A stretch of DNA of 64,000 bases, taken from the NCBI GenBank assembly GCA_025455065.1, contig JALONG010000003.1:124001-188000 (forward strand). Direction: 5' to 3'. The translations under genes were made by a program, and so were the position numbers. Below are positions 26,682-35,007 of this stretch, in pieces. Below the pieces are notes generated by a model that saw only the letters and a list, made by a program, of their open reading frames with translations, did no database searches and was not told the DNA's origin. Position 1 is the stretch's first letter. Every line of letters starts with the position of its first letter. This DNA is from Candidatus Kapaibacterium sp. (GTDB lineage Bacteria; Bacteroidota; Ignavibacteria; Kapaibacteriales; UBA4661).

Positions 26682-28124
26682 TTAACAATCCACGTTCTGC
26701 TTCATTTTGCGGAGCGCTTCTTTCATAATGACCATTCCTTCATCTACCTGCTCGGTGGTCAAATTAAGCGGCGGACGGAAACGAATGGAATGTATGCCGC
26801 AAGAAAGCAAGATTACTTTATGGTCATAACAAATACGGCGGAACTCATCGCGTTGCTCTGCGGTGGGAAGGTCAAATGCAGCAAACAAGCCACGTCCGCG
26901 AGGATTTGTTACCAAATTCGGGAACTCCTGCGCCATTGATTCTAACTGACCGAGCAAGTATTTGCCAATGGTTGCGGCATTTTGCACCATGTTTTCTTCT
27001 TGGATGATGTGCAGATACCGTGCAACGCGCACCATATCTACCAAATTTCCACCCCATGTAGAATTGATGCGACTTGGCGTATGGAAAACATTTTCTGCAA
27101 TTTCGTCTAATTTGCTGCCTGCAAGCAAGCCGCACACCTGCATTTTTTTACCAAAGGTCATCAAATCCGGCGCTACGCCAAGCTGCTCGTGCGCCCACCA
27201 TGTACCGGTGATGCCGACACCTGTTTGCACTTCGTCGAAAATAAGCAAGGCTTCGTTTTCGTCGCAAAGTTCACGCAAAGCCTTGAGAAATTCAGGACGG
27301 AAGTGGTTATCGCCACCTTCACCTTGAATCGGCTCAATGATGATGGACGCAATTTCGTCGCGCATCTCAAAAAATGCCTGCTTCATTTTGGCGATAGCTT
27401 GTTGCTCTAATTTCAAGGTATATTCAACGTTCTCCGGCGTAAGCGGGAAGCGCATTGCAGGGTTTGTGATGCGGGGCCAGCCATTAAATTTGGGGAAGTA
27501 TTTGACTTTTTTCTCATCGGTATTGGTGAGCGTCATGGTGTAACCGGAACGCCCGTGAAATGCTTGTTGGAAGTGCATAACGCGGTGTCCGCGCTCGTGC
27601 TGATAGCCTTTAGCGAAGTTTTTGCGCACTTTCCAATCAAACGCAGCCTTCATCGCGTTTTCATTCGCCAACGCGCCGCCCTCAACGTAGAAGCTATATT
27701 TGAAGTGTTTCGGTACGGCAATTTTGAAAAACGTATCCACAAACGCCGCCATTTCTTCCGTATAAAGGTCAGAATTAGAAGGTTTATTGAGCGCAACCAT
27801 ACCCAAATAGTAGATAAATTCAGGGTCGGAGAGCTTCGGGTGATTCATGCCAATCGGCATGGAAGCGAAACACGTGAAAAGGTCAAGAAATTTGTCGCCC
27901 GTAGCAGCATCGGTCATATACGAACCCGTGCTACCGTGCAGATCCAGCACCATATCAAAGCCGTCTGCCAACATATGTTTGCGAAGCGTGGTGTGAACGT
28001 CTTTTGCGGCAACATTCGTCGGCAAAAACGAGGAATGGTGCATCTTTTTGGTGTGCGAACCATTGCCTTTGCCGTTTGTGACAGGCGCAGTTACAGGAGC
28101 AGGAGCGGTTTTTGTTGTGGACAT
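26682..28124 (-). CDS. lat: L-lysine 6-transaminase
   Basis: 480 residues, class III PLP aminotransferase. Transfers the epsilon-amino group of lysine to 2-oxoglutarate, giving allysine/piperideine-6-carboxylate. Evidence: LDLHGSTGSYMTDAATGDKFLDLFTCFASMPIG, VEGGALANENAMKAAFDWK, LLIFDEVQTGVGITG with D297 for the PLP ring nitrogen, and the Schiff-base lysine K326 in LMTFGKKMQVCG. These segments and the length match Lat rather than GabT or ornithine aminotransferase. The first 30 residues (Ala/Pro/Thr/Lys-rich) precede the conserved fold. ATG 28124 follows GGAG by 6 nt; the open frame to 28388 lies in the leader. The only good promoter seen is about 410 nt upstream. Confidence 0.92.
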   Translation of the reverse strand: MSTTKTAPAPVTAPVTNGKGNGSHTKKMHHSSFLPTNVAAKDVHTTLRKHMLADGFDMVLDLHGSTGSYMTDAATGDKFLDLFTCFASMPIGMNHPKLSDPEFIYYLGMVALNKPSNSDLYTEEMAAFVDTFFKIAVPKHFKYSFYVEGGALANENAMKAAFDWKVRKNFAKGYQHERGHRVMHFQQAFHGRSGYTMTLTNTDEKKVKYFPKFNGWPRITNPAMRFPLTPENVEYTLKLEQQAIAKMKQAFFEMRDEIASIIIEPIQGEGGDNHFRPEFLKALRELCDENEALLIFDEVQTGVGITGTWWAHEQLGVAPDLMTFGKKMQVCGLLAGSKLDEIAENVFHTPSRINSTWGGNLVDMVRVARYLHIIQEENMVQNAATIGKYLLGQLESMAQEFPNLVTNPRGRGLFAAFDLPTAEQRDEFRRICYDHKVILLSCGIHSIRFRPPLNLTTEQVDEGMVIMKEALRKMKQNVDC

Positions 28125-28539
28125 AGCAGTCTCCGATTTGAGAAAAGGTGATAAAATGAAGTAATCGGTGTCAAGATTCACGGAAGCGCAGACGAAAACG
28201 ACGGCAACCGACCATGAAAGCAACAAGCCATAACAGTAATCAAGCGTAAAACCTGATGAATACTGTGTATGACGAAGTAAATGCGGGAAAATAACAACAG
28301 ACGAGAGAACAAGCCTTATGCCAGAAACGGCTTCAAATAAGGGTCGGCGGGGATAGAACTCGCAAGGGAGATGATGAGAAGCAGACACGAACGCAAGCGC
28401 TGACCGCTCAAAAATGAGCCGCCGCGAATTGTCCCTTTCATGCCGCCTTTGGCGTTGGCATTACTCAGCGAGGAAGATGTGAGTGTTCGTATTCTCACGG
28501 GTTCGTGTCGTGATTGGTTGTTTTTGGGGGAAAGACTTG

Positions 28540-28570
28540 CAAATATAAAAATTTCAGGGAACATTTCCAA
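28540..28570 (-). promoter_or_regulatory. Promoter of lat (long leader)
   Basis: On the minus strand TTGG, 19 nt, then TATATTTG (28540-28547), a near-perfect match to the Bacteroidota -33/-7 consensus. It implies a ~410-nt untranslated leader. Confidence 0.6.
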
Positions 28571-28638
28571 AATTTGCAAATTTGACAACTTTGCAGCCGT
28601 AATCGTGTCAATTATTTCGGAATCTGCGATAAAAACGC

Positions 28639-28646
28639 TAGATTTG
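28639..28646 (+). promoter_or_regulatory. Candidate -7 box for the DinB gene
   Basis: TAGATTTG fits TAnnTTTG, about 58 nt before the ATG; only a weak TTCG lies at the -33 position. Confidence 0.35.
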
Positions 28647-28703
28647 CGCACCGCATTTTGTAGAATGTAATTTATTTTCGTCATTTTTTCTTTCCGCACA
28701 ACA

Positions 28704-29231
28704 ATGGAAAAACTCATCCTACGCCCCCAAAGCAGCGAATATCCTGCCTACTACGAACAATATATTTCCAAAGTCCAAGGGGAAGACCTCATCAAAACGA
28801 TGCAGGCTACACACCGCGAGACACAAACATTCATCGGGGGTTTGACCGAAGAGCAGCTTCAGTATCGCTATGCTGAGGGAAAATGGACGATTAAAGAAAT
28901 TATCGGTCATTTGACCGATGCAGAGCGCATTTTTGCGTATCGTATGCTGCGCTTTGCCCGCAAAGACACAACCGATTTGCCCGGATTCGAGGAAAATGAC
29001 TATGTTGCGGCTTCTAATGCCAATTATCGCTCTATTCACGACCTTTTAGCGGAATACACCGTCGTCAGAGCAGGCACACTCTCGCTTATTAACAGTTTGA
29101 CCAATGAAATGTTTGCTGCAAGCGGCACGGCGAATAAGAATGCCATTTCCGTTCGGTCATTGTGTTACATCGTTTGTGGACACGAATTGCACCATTTGGC
29201 AATCATCAAAGAGCGGTATATCAAGGCTTGA
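28704..29231 (+). CDS. DinB-like metal-dependent protein
   Basis: 175 residues, DinB/YfiT-like four-helix bundle. GKWTIKEIIGHLTDAERIFAYRML supplies the first metal ligand histidine, and GHELHHLAIIKERY supplies the C-terminal HxxxH pair. Members bind divalent metal and include thiol transferases (bacillithiol or mycothiol dependent); the substrate here is unknown. It is followed after 75 bp by the SRAP gene, but the intervening leader block and spacing do not prove an operon. A second, diverged DinB-like gene lies at 46321-46866. Confidence 0.87.
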   Translation: MEKLILRPQSSEYPAYYEQYISKVQGEDLIKTMQATHRETQTFIGGLTEEQLQYRYAEGKWTIKEIIGHLTDAERIFAYRMLRFARKDTTDLPGFEENDYVAASNANYRSIHDLLAEYTVVRAGTLSLINSLTNEMFAASGTANKNAISVRSLCYIVCGHELHHLAIIKERYIKA

Positions 29232-29265
29232 TGCGGCTTCCGCAGCAAGATTTTAGCGCAAAACA

Positions 29266-29306
29266 CGCTATAACCCAGAACCTATCACCTCTAACCTAAA
29301 AAAACC
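29266..29306 (+). repeat. Start-codon-adjacent leader block, copy B (SRAP gene)
   Basis: CGCTATAACCCA, GAACCTATCACCTC, TAACCT and an A-run lead directly into the ATG at 29307. Same block order as at hbd and rtcB. Confidence 0.6.
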
Positions 29307-30065
29307 ATGTGCGGTCGCTACACCATGTTTTTGAAGCCCGAAGACCTCAAAAAGCGCTTCCGTGCTACGGTTTCGGATGAGGTTGTGCAAAAAATTGCCA
29401 AACCGCGCTACAATCTTGCTCCGACACAAGATGTGCCGATTATCACCAATACAAGCGGTGAACGTATTGCCGAAATGGTGCGCTGGGGCTTAATTCCGTC
29501 GTGGGCAAAGGATGAAACGATTGCCAGCAAGCTCATCAATGCTCGTGCGGAGACACTTCTGGAAAAGCCGTCGTTCAAAAATGCGTTTCAGAAACGGCGT
29601 TGTTTAGTCATTGCTAATGGGTTTTACGAATGGAAAAGTAGCGCCCCCGGGAGCAAAAAAACGAGTAGAAGCGCTCCGAAACAGCCAATGTACGTGCGGC
29701 TCAAAAGCCAAGAACCCTTTGCAATGGCGGGTTTGTGGGAGGAATGGAAACACCCCGAAACACGAGAAATTATCAAATCTTGCACGATTATCACCACCGA
29801 ACCAAATGACCTTATCGCAACACTGCATCACCGAATGGCGGTGATTCTGTCCCCCCACGATGAAGATATGTGGCTGGATGACAGCCTCCCAACACAAGAT
29901 TTATTGCGGCTTTTGAAGCCTTTTTCTTCGGATGCTCTGGAAACATACCCTGTTTCAAGCCGCATCAATACTGTTTCGGCGGATGAAGCGGGGATGATTG
30001 AGCGAGTTGAAATGGCGAGTGAGGCACGTAGTGACAAGGCGGAGCAGGTTTCATTATTTGGATAA
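29307..30065 (+). CDS. SRAP (YedK/HMCES-type) abasic-site crosslink protein
   Basis: 252 residues. SOS-response-associated peptidase fold that forms a thiazolidine link to abasic sites in single-stranded DNA through Cys2. Evidence: MCGRYTMF with the essential Cys2 after Met removal, PRYNLAPTQ with N36, VRWGLIPSWAKD, INARAET, NGFYEWK with E108, and LHHRMAVIL with H174. These are the family's active-site residues in order. The protein ends in QVSLFG, which resembles a bacterial beta-clamp-binding motif (QxxLF). No other SOS genes adjoin apart from the DinB-fold gene upstream, whose name does not imply polymerase IV. Confidence 0.94.
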   Translation: MCGRYTMFLKPEDLKKRFRATVSDEVVQKIAKPRYNLAPTQDVPIITNTSGERIAEMVRWGLIPSWAKDETIASKLINARAETLLEKPSFKNAFQKRRCLVIANGFYEWKSSAPGSKKTSRSAPKQPMYVRLKSQEPFAMAGLWEEWKHPETREIIKSCTIITTEPNDLIATLHHRMAVILSPHDEDMWLDDSLPTQDLLRLLKPFSSDALETYPVSSRINTVSADEAGMIERVEMASEARSDKAEQVSLFG

Positions 30066-30213
30066 AACACACCCTCCCCTTTCTCTTACGAAATTGACCT
30101 AATCGTTCGATAGCATAAATTTTCTGTGCTGCACTTCTACCATGGCATTTTCAAGTGCTACGCGGCACGTGTGTACTGCTTGTTGATATTTCAAAATTTG
30201 CGATTCTGGCATT

Positions 30214-31377
30214 TCAATTTGAGCGTACAATCTCCTCAAAAATCTTATGTATCTTCGCAAAGGCGTTACTATGCGCCTTTTCGCGCACGTGTGCTGCGTA
30301 ATCTGTTGTCGGCTTTTGCGCATAAAACTTGCGGACGGCTTCCGCTAAGGCTTCAGGGGATTCCGGCGGCACAACAAAGCCTGTTTTTCCCTCCACAACC
30401 GATTCTGCCAAACCTCCCACATCCGTAATCACCACAGGGCATTCAAACCCGTAGGCAATGCCCAAAATACCGCTCTGCGTTGCGCTTCGGTATGGCAACA
30501 TCACCACATCACACGCTGCATAGAACTGTGCTACTTCTTCATTCGGGATAAAGCGGTTTATCATTGTTACGTGCGGCTCTAAGGCGAGGTCGCGGATAAG
30601 GTCGTGATAAGGTTTGGGGTCGTCGTAAAACTCTCCTGCAATAAGGAGTTTCGTTTGAGGACTTTCCCGGACAATCTGCGGCATTGCACGGAGCAGCACA
30701 TCCAAACCCTTGTATTTGCGCACATAGCCAAAAAAAAGCAACACATTATCGTTCTCGGCAAAACCAAAATGCCGCTTTGCCGCTTCCTTGCTTGTTTGCA
30801 GGGATGTTTGTGCGTAAAATTCACCAAAAACGGGAAGTTCCGAGCGGTAAATGGGTTTCGTGCCGGAAAACTGCTTCACATCTTCCTCCACTTGCTTCGA
30901 CAAAGCAAGGAATGACGAGGCATTGCGAAGACCAAGTGTTGTGAGAATCGTGTCTATGGCGCGTGCTTCGTGGGAAATCACATTTTCGGTGATAAACAAC
31001 AGTTTGTCGCGGTATTCTTTCCCCAAAAGGGTCGAAACCGCATAATGACTAGGTCCGAAAAACGGATTCCACCAATCAATCGCAAGCAAATCCGGCTTTA
31101 GTTCCCGCACACGCCGCGCCACACGCCACCACGAAAGCGGGTTCACCGAACTCAACAGCCGCTCCGATGGAACTTGTTTGGTCATCGTTTGACTTTGGTC
31201 GAACTGCGTCGTTCCGGGAAAGAGCAGCGAAGGGTAGAGCAGAGTGTAGTTGATGAAATGCACACGAAAATGCGGCTCTAGTGCTTCGTAAAGATGCGAC
31301 ATAAAGAGTGCATTTCCCCCACGATAGGGGTATGCGGGACCGATAAGAACAATGGTTTTGTGCGGTGTTTGAGGCAT
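30214..31377 (-). CDS. Glycosyltransferase family 4
   Basis: 387 residues, GT-B fold. The N-terminus TIVLIGPAYPYRGGNALFMSHLYEAL has the acceptor-side glycine loop. The C-terminal donor site shows LLFFGYVRKYKGLDVLLRAM, then LPYRSATQSGILGIAYGFECPVVITDVGGLAE with the usual E-containing nucleotide-sugar segment. It is probably a cytoplasmic or membrane-associated enzyme for envelope glycans; the sugar is unknown. ATG 31377 (MPQTPHKTIVLIG) is preferred over the TTG/ATG at 31425/31422, which overlap the rtcB stop. It lies 44 bp after rtcB on the same strand. Confidence 0.86.
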   Translation of the reverse strand: MPQTPHKTIVLIGPAYPYRGGNALFMSHLYEALEPHFRVHFINYTLLYPSLLFPGTTQFDQSQTMTKQVPSERLLSSVNPLSWWRVARRVRELKPDLLAIDWWNPFFGPSHYAVSTLLGKEYRDKLLFITENVISHEARAIDTILTTLGLRNASSFLALSKQVEEDVKQFSGTKPIYRSELPVFGEFYAQTSLQTSKEAAKRHFGFAENDNVLLFFGYVRKYKGLDVLLRAMPQIVRESPQTKLLIAGEFYDDPKPYHDLIRDLALEPHVTMINRFIPNEEVAQFYAACDVVMLPYRSATQSGILGIAYGFECPVVITDVGGLAESVVEGKTGFVVPPESPEALAEAVRKFYAQKPTTDYAAHVREKAHSNAFAKIHKIFEEIVRSN

Positions 31378-31421
31378 GAAGAGAAAAATATGAGTGGTGT
31401 TCAAAAAACGCAAAAACCGCA

Positions 31422-32597
31422 TCAATCCTTGTACGGGTCAATTTCATTTTCGCCAGCCATTGCCACACCAAGCGGTGTAAGCGTATGCAAAATGCGCACT
31501 GTATTTGCGTGATGCGCTAAAACTTCCGGCAAACGCTTGTAGCAATGCGGCGATTCATCCACTCCCGCACCGCGCAGTTCCACGCCTTTGCTTGAAATCC
31601 ATTCTTGCATCATTTCGCGGCTGATAAGTCCCGGAGAAATAATTTCTTTGGTGCGATAATTCATCTTCCCGCGAGCTTTGGTGCGGCTCATCACACGACC
31701 TGCACCGTGAACGGTGGAATAAAGAGCCGTTTGTGATTCTTCGGATTCTATGCCTTCCAAAATCACGGAAATATCACCCATTGAACCGCCCACAAACCCG
31801 CGCTGCCCCGGAAACGCCGGAGTAGCACCTTTTCGTACAACCCACATTTCCTCGCCGCCGTGCTGCTCTTTCCACGCAAAATTGTGGTGATTATGCACCT
31901 CATCCAGAATCTTCGCGCCCAGCACCCGTGCGACTTCCGCGCATACCCAATCACGCCCCGCATACGCATAGCGCCCCGCAAGGCGCATGGATTCGAGGTA
32001 ATCCGCGCCCAACGCAGAAGCCTCTTCCAAGACTAACGGCTCTGCATCAATGGCATCTTTCGCACCGCCTTTTTCGAGATAATACGACGCAATCGTGTGT
32101 CCAAGTCCCCGCGAACCAAAATGCACACCAATCCAAACGCGGTCTTGCTCATCCACAAAAATATCCACGTAGTGATTGCCGCTTCCGACCGTGCCAAGCT
32201 GGTTACGGGCTTTGTCTTTGATGCCGTTGGCAGGGCGCAGTTTCCACGCATCATCGTCGAAAAGTTCATGCTCTACTTTGGTGGAATTTTTGCGCCCCAT
32301 GCCGAAACTGACGCTTTTCCATACATCATCCATGATTGTGCTGATATTGCGGCGCACATCGTTTGCATCAGCATCGGTCAAAACCGCTTTATTCCCACAA
32401 GCAATGTCATACCCCACGCCGGAAGGACTGATGCGTCCTTTGTACGCCACAACGCCGCCAATCGGCACGGCATACCCTTGGTGGTGGTCGCCCATAAGCG
32501 CCGTTTTATCGGCTGTTTGAGCGCAGACGCGAATTTGTTTCAACGCGCCTTCGTCAATGGGGTCGCCCCAAATCGGGATGTTGTCTATGAGTTGCAT
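31422..32597 (-). CDS. rtcB: RtcB RNA-splicing ligase
   Basis: 391 residues. GTP- and Mn-dependent ligase joining 2',3'-cyclic phosphate and 5'-OH RNA ends. Evidence: MGDHHQGYAVPIGGVVAY, GVGYDIACG with metal ligands D64 and C67, LGTVGSGNHYVD, VHFGSRGLGH, VHNHHNFAW, and VHGAGRVMSRTKARG with H297 as the predicted guanylylated histidine. Length is that of the compact bacterial RtcB (E. coli 408). No archease or RtcA/RtcR gene is adjacent. The ATG is preceded directly by leader block C, not an SD. Confidence 0.95.
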   Translation of the reverse strand: MQLIDNIPIWGDPIDEGALKQIRVCAQTADKTALMGDHHQGYAVPIGGVVAYKGRISPSGVGYDIACGNKAVLTDADANDVRRNISTIMDDVWKSVSFGMGRKNSTKVEHELFDDDAWKLRPANGIKDKARNQLGTVGSGNHYVDIFVDEQDRVWIGVHFGSRGLGHTIASYYLEKGGAKDAIDAEPLVLEEASALGADYLESMRLAGRYAYAGRDWVCAEVARVLGAKILDEVHNHHNFAWKEQHGGEEMWVVRKGATPAFPGQRGFVGGSMGDISVILEGIESEESQTALYSTVHGAGRVMSRTKARGKMNYRTKEIISPGLISREMMQEWISSKGVELRGAGVDESPHCYKRLPEVLAHHANTVRILHTLTPLGVAMAGENEIDPYKD

Positions 32598-32640
32598 TTT
32601 TTGAGGTGATAGAGTTTAGGTTTTGGGCTATAGGTTTTGT
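32598..32640 (-). repeat. Start-codon-adjacent leader block, copy C (rtcB)
   Basis: In gene sense: AACCTATAGCCCA, AAACCTAAACTCTATCACCTC and an A-run directly before the ATG. Block order is shared with the leaders of hbd and the SRAP gene. Confidence 0.55.
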
Positions 32641-32716
32641 GCGGCTTTGAAGGTAAAACTTCAATATTGCGTAAGATATTGCATGAATTACACAAGGCTA
32701 TTCCATGATTCTATTG

Positions 32717-34612
32717 TCATTTCCAATCAATCTTTGAAACATCGAATTCATTGATGACAGTATATTCGACAAAGATTGGTACTGGCTTTTCTAGTGGCGT
32801 GAAACCTTGTGCTAAAATCTTGACTTCATCGAAAAGTAACGCGGCATTTTTCATGAACTTATTATTCTTAAACCCAACAAGGGCTAAATTTGTAGTCAAA
32901 CTGTTATTGGTAATCGTTGTATTGAGATTTGCATCAAACAATTTTATACTTGCGGCGACTTGTCCGGAGAATGAGGATTGGTCTCCCTGCACTACATAAT
33001 TTAATGCCCAGCCATAGTACACTTTTGAAATAAAAACCTTTGCCGATTGTTGTCTGAGTTTTTCGATGTCCGGTGGTTGGTTTAACTTAACAACTTTTGA
33101 AATGTTGTATGCCTGTAGAATAAGATAGCGTTTATCCTCTTCGTACTTTGCACTTAAATTTCCCAAAATCATACCGACATTTGCGGAAAGTTGAAATCTG
33201 TCACGTACATCGTAACAGAACTTATTGAAAAGCCCATATTCAGATACGATTGTGTCCTTAGTATCAACGACAATCCCGCAGTCTTTCATTTCTTCCGTAT
33301 ATCCTCTGCCAATGAGATTTTCGACTTCACCTGTCGGTGCTATTGCTTGGAAGGTTGTTGACAACTCATATTTTTCTTTTTTCCTCTCTACAACTTGTAA
33401 ACCATGCTGAAAAGGGCTGCCGTCCAGATTGACTAACTCAAATTCTGTTTCTCGTGTAGGCTCATCTGACATAGATAGCGTACTTACTCCAAAGGTAGTA
33501 TCAACCTTTAAGTAATGACCCTCATTATCCCTAAATCTGACTACGGAAGCATTCACAGGCAAAAGCTCAAAATTTTGAACTCTTGCTTTATTACCTGAAG
33601 GGATTGCAAGGGTAAAATTCTGAAATGATTTTGAGGTATCAACAAATTCTTGCCAAAATTTGCGTAAAACATCTGAACCTCCTCCTTCAACTGTCCATTT
33701 GGGGGAAAGTTTATATGTGTTTACTGCCATAAATTGGTTGTTTACAGATAAAATACTTCTATTCAAATATCCATTTCTTTTAGGGTTTGTGGGCACTCGG
33801 ATTAAATCAAAAGTTTCCAACTCACCGATTTCTTGGCTGCTAGCAGTAATTGAAGAAGCTGGTAGTTGGAGATTACATCTCACTTCTATTTTATTCTTTT
33901 GATCGAGTGAAAATTTTGGTGAAACATAATCGAATGCTTTGGTATTCAACTTCAAAAATCTATTGTTTTTTCCCCTTATTGCTACTGAATTTGTTTGGAT
34001 AGCATTGTTAGAGCGGAAGGCTCTGTATCTTGATGTCGCAATGATTGTATCAATCATTGATCTAGCAAGTTCAGGTTGAATTCTCGCCTCAATTATTTCT
34101 TCTAAATCTTCAACGACGGTATTTTCCCAATAACTGTATCCAGTTCCTCGCTCATATCGCTCACCAATATTTCTTAAATACATATCCAAGGCTTCTGTGG
34201 TCCTGCCTGAAAGCAATAGACCTAGAACTAGGTTTGTTTGAATTCCCAATGCCTGTTTTTTATCAAGTGCCATTCCTTTTCTAGCTGTCTCTATTGCTCC
34301 AGTGAAATCTTTTGCAAGCACTTGGTAATAGGACAAATTCCAACATATACTTGCAACAAAAGAACTATCTACTATTGGCACAACTCCAAACCGACTTCTA
34401 CTTGGTAATTTTTCGGGGATAAAACCTAGCGCTTTATGCAGTTCCACCGCCGCCTCAAGGTATTTTTTATCTTCAGCAAGTGAGCTTGCTCTACTGATAT
34501 ATGGGTTTATTTCAATCTGATAGACAACTTTTTCTTGTGCAATCAAGTTTTGAGGAAGCAAGTTTATTAAGATTGCAAGGGTTATGAACAGCAGGGTACA
34601 AACTCTAGTCAT
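32717..34612 (-). CDS. Exported protein with TPR, beta-trefoil-like and CDC-like regions
   Basis: 631 residues with a signal peptide (1-25, ending LIAQ). About 35-150 is TPR-like (YLEAAVELHKAL, FTGAIETARKGMALD). About 200-400 has three spaced NNxFLxLN-type repeats (NNRFLKLNT 216, NNQFMAVNT 291, EGHYLKVDT 364) recalling fascin-like beta-trefoils. The C-terminal ~200 residues resemble the core of cholesterol-dependent cytolysins: IEKLRQQSAKVFISKVYYG (516-534) aligns with the perfringolysin segment around EDLRQRG...YISSVAYG, and LLFDEVKILAQG...PVPIFVEYT (592-618) with the later core segment ending in PISYT. It stops before domain 4, so no undecapeptide is present. The family link comes from memory of the motifs, not from a search. 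The gene is visibly more A/T-rich than its neighbours. A pore-forming partner role is inference. Confidence 0.55.
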   Translation of the reverse strand: MTRVCTLLFITLAILINLLPQNLIAQEKVVYQIEINPYISRASSLAEDKKYLEAAVELHKALGFIPEKLPSRSRFGVVPIVDSSFVASICWNLSYYQVLAKDFTGAIETARKGMALDKKQALGIQTNLVLGLLLSGRTTEALDMYLRNIGERYERGTGYSYWENTVVEDLEEIIEARIQPELARSMIDTIIATSRYRAFRSNNAIQTNSVAIRGKNNRFLKLNTKAFDYVSPKFSLDQKNKIEVRCNLQLPASSITASSQEIGELETFDLIRVPTNPKRNGYLNRSILSVNNQFMAVNTYKLSPKWTVEGGGSDVLRKFWQEFVDTSKSFQNFTLAIPSGNKARVQNFELLPVNASVVRFRDNEGHYLKVDTTFGVSTLSMSDEPTRETEFELVNLDGSPFQHGLQVVERKKEKYELSTTFQAIAPTGEVENLIGRGYTEEMKDCGIVVDTKDTIVSEYGLFNKFCYDVRDRFQLSANVGMILGNLSAKYEEDKRYLILQAYNISKVVKLNQPPDIEKLRQQSAKVFISKVYYGWALNYVVQGDQSSFSGQVAASIKLFDANLNTTITNNSLTTNLALVGFKNNKFMKNAALLFDEVKILAQGFTPLEKPVPIFVEYTVINEFDVSKIDWK

Positions 34613-34703
34613 AGGTCAAAAGATTTTGAAAAAAGTTGGATTCTAAACGATAGTAATTTTGCAAGTGTCAGACGTAACAAGGGCTTGAGATAAGCATCGA
34701 CGG

Positions 34704-34925
34704 CTATCTATACTCCCGACTTACTTCATCCTTCATATGTTCTGCTATCGCCTTCGCAGCCATTTCTGCTAAAAGGAGCTTAGACGTTGGCGCTTGTAGC
34801 TGGTCGTCCCATTTATCTTGAAGCGATTTTTCCTCTGAATCTAAAGAGACATTACTCTGCTTTTTTGCCCTAGAAGTTGTTGTTCTTACGAGGCTTCTCG
34901 TTTTTTCTTGAGCTGCTGTTGCCAT
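34704..34925 (-). CDS. Small hypothetical protein
   Basis: 73 residues from ATG 34925 (MATAAQEKTRSLVR; a further in-frame ATG lies at 34940). Charged, Ser/Thr/Lys-rich N-terminal half and an Ala-rich helical C-terminal half (LLLAEMAAKAIAEHMKDEV). No family recognised, no signal peptide. It lies 92 bp before the CDC-like gene and 83 bp after the Fic gene on the same strand, so it may be part of the same unit. It could be a small regulator or adaptor, but nothing in the sequence proves it. Confidence 0.45.
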   Translation of the reverse strand: MATAAQEKTRSLVRTTTSRAKKQSNVSLDSEEKSLQDKWDDQLQAPTSKLLLAEMAAKAIAEHMKDEVSREYR

Positions 34926-35007
34926 AAGTTGTACTTTCAATAATCGTGAAAAAATATACCTAAGAATGACGACAAAAGAAGGTTTGATGAGGCTTTGGGT
35001 TACCTAA

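Larger units (their letters stand above)
28125..28703. other. Divergent intergenic region with long lat leader
   Basis: 579 bp between lat (-) and the DinB gene (+). It holds the lat promoter at 28540-28570 and a weaker TAGATTTG box for the DinB gene at 28639-28646. The roughly 410 nt between the lat promoter and ATG contain no gene I can support and no riboswitch class I recognise. Confidence 0.5.

Noticed and set aside
28316-28520. Possible tRNA or structured RNA in the lat leader (GAGTTCTATCCCCGCCGACCC-like stretch)
   Set aside because: A T-loop-like sequence is visible, but no matching acceptor, D or anticodon arms are found.
28316-28717. 133-residue minus-strand frame upstream of lat
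   Set aside because: It crosses the lat promoter and extends into the DinB gene, with no family resemblance.
28704-29231. DNA polymerase IV (dinB product)
   Set aside because: The name DinB here refers to the small metal-binding four-helix family, not the Y-family polymerase; no polymerase motifs are present.
30099-30212. 37-residue minus-strand frame 1 nt after the glycosyltransferase stop
   Set aside because: It has a good position for coupling but no family, no independent signal, and it lies in a short convergent gap; it cannot be supported.
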